From assembly GCA_945836355.1 (NCBI GenBank), contig CAMALD010000058.1, positions 1 to 7,592 of the forward strand: 7,592 nt of DNA. Direction: 5' to 3'. A program made the translations under genes and the position numbers. The notes below the pieces were generated by a model. The model saw only the letters and a program-made list of their open reading frames with translations, was not told where the DNA came from and did no database searches. The number at the start of each line of letters is the position of its first letter. The first letter of the stretch is position 1. This DNA comes from an uncultured Lachnospiraceae bacterium. Its GTDB lineage: Bacteria > Bacillota > Clostridia > Lachnospirales > Lachnospiraceae. Positions 6,117 through 7,592 of the stretch are shown in pieces.

Positions 6117-6125
6117 GCTGCTCCT

Positions 6126-6154
6126 ATTATACACCATCTTCCCGCGGGATTCCA
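6126..6154 (-). promoter_or_regulatory. Possible orphan minus-strand promoter
   Basis: TATAAT (6131-6126) reads on the minus strand, with TGGAAT (6154-6149) 17 nt upstream as a weak -35. The spacer contains the perfect 10-bp palindrome TCCCGCGGGA (6140-6149). Transcription from here would run through both hairpins and then antisense to the SOD-like gene; no protein-coding start follows. It could drive a small or antisense RNA, or be chance. Confidence 0.35.
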
Positions 6155-6253
6155 CATAATTCTCAGCTTGAGTTTTCGTATTTTTGCACCAGCCTGCTTT
6201 TACCGTGAGCCGGAGGGTACGGTACATAATGCGAAAGCTGAAGAATTCCTGGT
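6155..6253. other. Non-coding stretch downstream of the CaCA exchanger gene
   Basis: I see no gene in this 99-bp tail. A 6-bp inverted repeat, TACCGT (6201-6206) with ACGGTA (6219-6224), has a 12-nt loop. Read on the minus strand it follows the exchanger stop codon but lacks a T-run, so it is at best a weak terminator. Confidence 0.3.
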
Positions 6254-7189
6254 TCATTCCGCAGCGAGCAGATAAACAAAGTATCCCGCATAGGTCAAAA
6301 GCATCACTGCCCCTGCGATGCGGCCAAGCTTTCCCGTCCGGAATGCTGCCAGCCACAGGAGAAAAATGGAGACAACAGCCGCAATGCCATCCGCCAGAAA
6401 ACTCTTTCCGTATTCCAGCGGAATAATCAGTGCCGATGTCCCGAGAACAAAAAGCACATTAAAAATATTGCTCCCTACAATATTACCGATTGCAATATCC
6501 GCATTCCCTCTTCTCGCCGCCGTAACCGACGTGACAAACTCCGGCAGAGAGGTTCCCAGGGCAACGATTGTCAGTCCGATAATGCGGTCACCAAGCCCGA
6601 TTTCGCGTGCAATGCAGCTCGCCGAATCCACCGCCAGATTGCTTCCCCATACAACGACACCTCCACCGACCACGATTTCCAGAATCAGTCTTGAAAGTTT
6701 GCAGCCGGAGGTCTTCAGGACATCTTCTTCCTGCTTACTCCTTGAGAGAAAAAACAGATAAATGCAGTAGAGAATAAAAAGTCCCCAGAGAACTGCTCCG
6801 TCCAACCGGGATATCCTGCCATCCCGCTGGCCCAGAAACATCAGGACCGCCGTAACAAGCAGCATAAAGGGGATTTCATAGTAAAGGGTCGATTTCTGCA
6901 CCGCGACCGGAACTATCACCGAGGTAACCCCTAAGATAATCAGTATATTCAAAATATTGCTCCCTATGACATTACCCACGGCAATATCCGCCGTTCCCTT
7001 TGCAGCGGCAGTAATGCTCACAGCCGCCTCCGGCATACTCGTTCCCATCGCGACAATGGTCAGCCCGATTACAATCTGCGGTATTCCGAATCTCGCCGCA
7101 ATTCCGGCACTCCCGTCGACAAACCAGTCCGCTCCCTTTATCAGCATTACAAATCCAAGAATCAATAATAATATTTGCAGCACAATCAT
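6254..7189 (-). CDS. CaCA-family calcium/sodium antiporter (YrbG-like), 311 aa
   Basis: An inner-membrane antiporter that most likely exports Ca2+ in exchange for Na+ or H+. It has about ten hydrophobic segments in two homologous halves, each with the paired alpha-repeat motifs: GLTIVAMGTSMPE (42-54) with GNVIGSNILN (72-81), and GLTIVALGTSLPE (205-217) with GNIVGSNIFN (235-244). The central cytoplasmic linker (about 150-165) holds a charged stretch. Key residues are S51, E54, N81, S214 and E217. The position equivalent to D240 of the archaeal exchanger NCX_Mj is N244. The start is the ATG at 7189, with GGAGG 7 nt before it; the longer in-frame start at 7243 is a TTG without a site. From this start S51, E54 and N81 fall at the same residue numbers as in NCX_Mj, which supports it. 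The ATG overlaps the stop of a short upstream ORF (ATGA). The length is normal for the family. Confidence 0.93.
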   Translation of the reverse strand: MIVLQILLLILGFVMLIKGADWFVDGSAGIAARFGIPQIVIGLTIVAMGTSMPEAAVSITAAAKGTADIAVGNVIGSNILNILIILGVTSVIVPVAVQKSTLYYEIPFMLLVTAVLMFLGQRDGRISRLDGAVLWGLFILYCIYLFFLSRSKQEEDVLKTSGCKLSRLILEIVVGGGVVVWGSNLAVDSASCIAREIGLGDRIIGLTIVALGTSLPEFVTSVTAARRGNADIAIGNIVGSNIFNVLFVLGTSALIIPLEYGKSFLADGIAAVVSIFLLWLAAFRTGKLGRIAGAVMLLTYAGYFVYLLAAE

Positions 7190-7281
7190 GCCTCTTCCTC
7201 CAAAGCAGCGCCAAAGCGCGCACCAAAACAAAGCCTGATCCAATGACCAAGCCGTACACTGCCTTCGATAAATTCATGCAT
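7186..7281 (-). CDS. Short ORF (31 codons) stop-start coupled to the CaCA exchanger
   Basis: ATG at 7281 to TGA at 7188-7186 encodes 31 residues (begins MHEFIEG, ends ALEEEA). Its TGA overlaps the exchanger ATG as ATGA, and its own ATG directly follows a double stop (TAATAA) that ends the partial ORF in the same frame. No good ribosome binding site precedes it. I do not recognise the peptide. It could be a translational-coupling leader, a remnant of a longer upstream gene cut off by the stops, or not translated. Confidence 0.25.
   Translation of the reverse strand: MHEFIEGSVRLGHWIRLCFGARFGAALEEEA
7197..7201 (-). promoter_or_regulatory. Ribosome binding site deciding the CaCA exchanger start
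   Basis: GGAGG on the minus strand lies 7 nt before the ATG at 7189. It sits inside the short upstream ORF, consistent with coupled translation, and rules out the longer TTG start at 7243. Confidence 0.8.
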
Positions 7282-7284
7282 TTA

Positions 7285-7592
7285 TTATTTTTTTCCGTCG
7301 GAACTGTGAATATAACTTATGAGATCGGATAAATCGACATTTTCCAAAAGAAACGGCGCTTTGCCGACCGTGAACGAACGATAGGCAGGCACCACGAAAA
7401 ACCCTGCCAGTATAAAACAAAGAATTTGCGACAAGATATGTATTTTGAAACCGCTTTGACCCGTTCCGAGCTGCTGCGTGAACAGAATACGTTTTCCAAG
7501 CAGTCCTGTGGGACACATCTCGCAGCAGACAGGCTCCGCAGATTCCTCCATAATCTGTGCAGTGGCGGTTGAAGAGTATTTCACAGAACTAT
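7285..7592 (-). CDS. Unrecognised partial ORF with CCxxC and one membrane helix (cut by right edge)
   Basis: An open frame from the right edge to TAA at 7287-7285, 101 full codons with no stop, so the true start may lie outside the window; a GTG at 7584 is the only early in-frame candidate I see. Features visible: a cysteine cluster EPVCCEMCPTG near the edge; one hydrophobic segment (ILSQILCFILAGFFVV) in the middle; and an acidic tail ending LSDLISYIHSSDGKK. Codon use looks coding-like rather than like the Arg/Ser/His-rich alternative frames. I do not recognise the family. It ends in tandem stops (TAATAA) immediately followed by the ATG of the short ORF that couples to the exchanger, so all three could share a transcript. 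It may also be a gene fragment or non-coding. Confidence 0.35.
   Translation of the reverse strand, partial: SSVKYSSTATAQIMEESAEPVCCEMCPTGLLGKRILFTQQLGTGQSGFKIHILSQILCFILAGFFVVPAYRSFTVGKAPFLLENVDLSDLISYIHSSDGKK

Noticed and set aside
6207..6217. GTGAGCCG-x-AG near-direct repeat with 6038-6049
   Set aside because: Only about ten of eleven bases are shared and no longer flanking similarity exists. It is too short to call a target-site duplication.
6054..6356. 100-codon minus-strand open frame across the intergenic hairpins
   Set aside because: It overlaps the exchanger 3' end in another frame, crosses both inverted repeats, and its composition looks non-coding with no start signal.
7274..7516. 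Alternative minus-strand frames at the right edge
   Set aside because: Arg/Ser/His-rich composition without hydrophobic or motif structure. The frame ending at 7285 is longer, open to the edge, and has better codon use.

Overview
The window looks like chromosomal DNA from an anaerobic Gram-positive of the Clostridia, most likely a Lachnospiraceae relative of Roseburia or Butyrivibrio. This is inferred from the protein families (an intracellular GH43 glycosidase, a 7TM-HD-GYP-GGDEF protein, a YwlG/UPF0340 protein, a cytoplasmic Cu/Zn-SOD-like protein, a CaCA exchanger), strong purine-rich ribosome binding sites, moderate GC content and short intergenic gaps. No rRNA, tRNA, CRISPR array, insertion sequence or phage gene is visible.

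Layout from left to right. 1-583 (-): N-terminal half of a GH43 glycoside hydrolase, cut by the left edge. 654-1835 (-): a 393-residue protein with a charged coiled coil and a C-terminal block of calcium-type D-x-D-x-D-G loops. It is preceded by a good match to a sigma-D/FliA (motility sigma factor) -10 element. 1930-1954: intrinsic terminator. 1962-4760 (-): a 932-residue membrane cyclic-di-GMP enzyme with extracytoplasmic sensor, seven-helix region, HD-GYP phosphodiesterase, GGDEF cyclase and a degenerate second GGDEF. It has its own sigma-A promoter, whose spacer holds a 10-bp palindrome. 4912-5457 (-): YwlG/UPF0340 family protein. 5557-6042 (+): Cu/Zn-SOD-like protein, the only plus-strand gene. 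6043-6253: non-coding, with a 14-bp perfect inverted repeat, a second GC-rich hairpin and a minus-strand TATAAT box. 6254-7189 (-): CaCA sodium/calcium exchanger. 7186-7592 (-): a 31-codon ORF and an unrecognised partial ORF running off the right edge, joined to the exchanger by a TAATAAATG junction and an ATGA overlap.

How the parts relate. These look like mostly independent housekeeping and accessory genes rather than one defence or biosynthetic system. The most coherent theme is lifestyle signalling: a c-di-GMP synthesis/degradation protein lies directly upstream of a calcium-loop protein whose promoter looks like a motility (sigma-D) promoter. I see no clearly new multi-gene system. The best leads are the degenerate GGDEF that keeps an RxxD motif, the sigma-D-like promoter, the SOD-like protein with an altered active-site arginine, and the structured intergenic region at 6043-6160.
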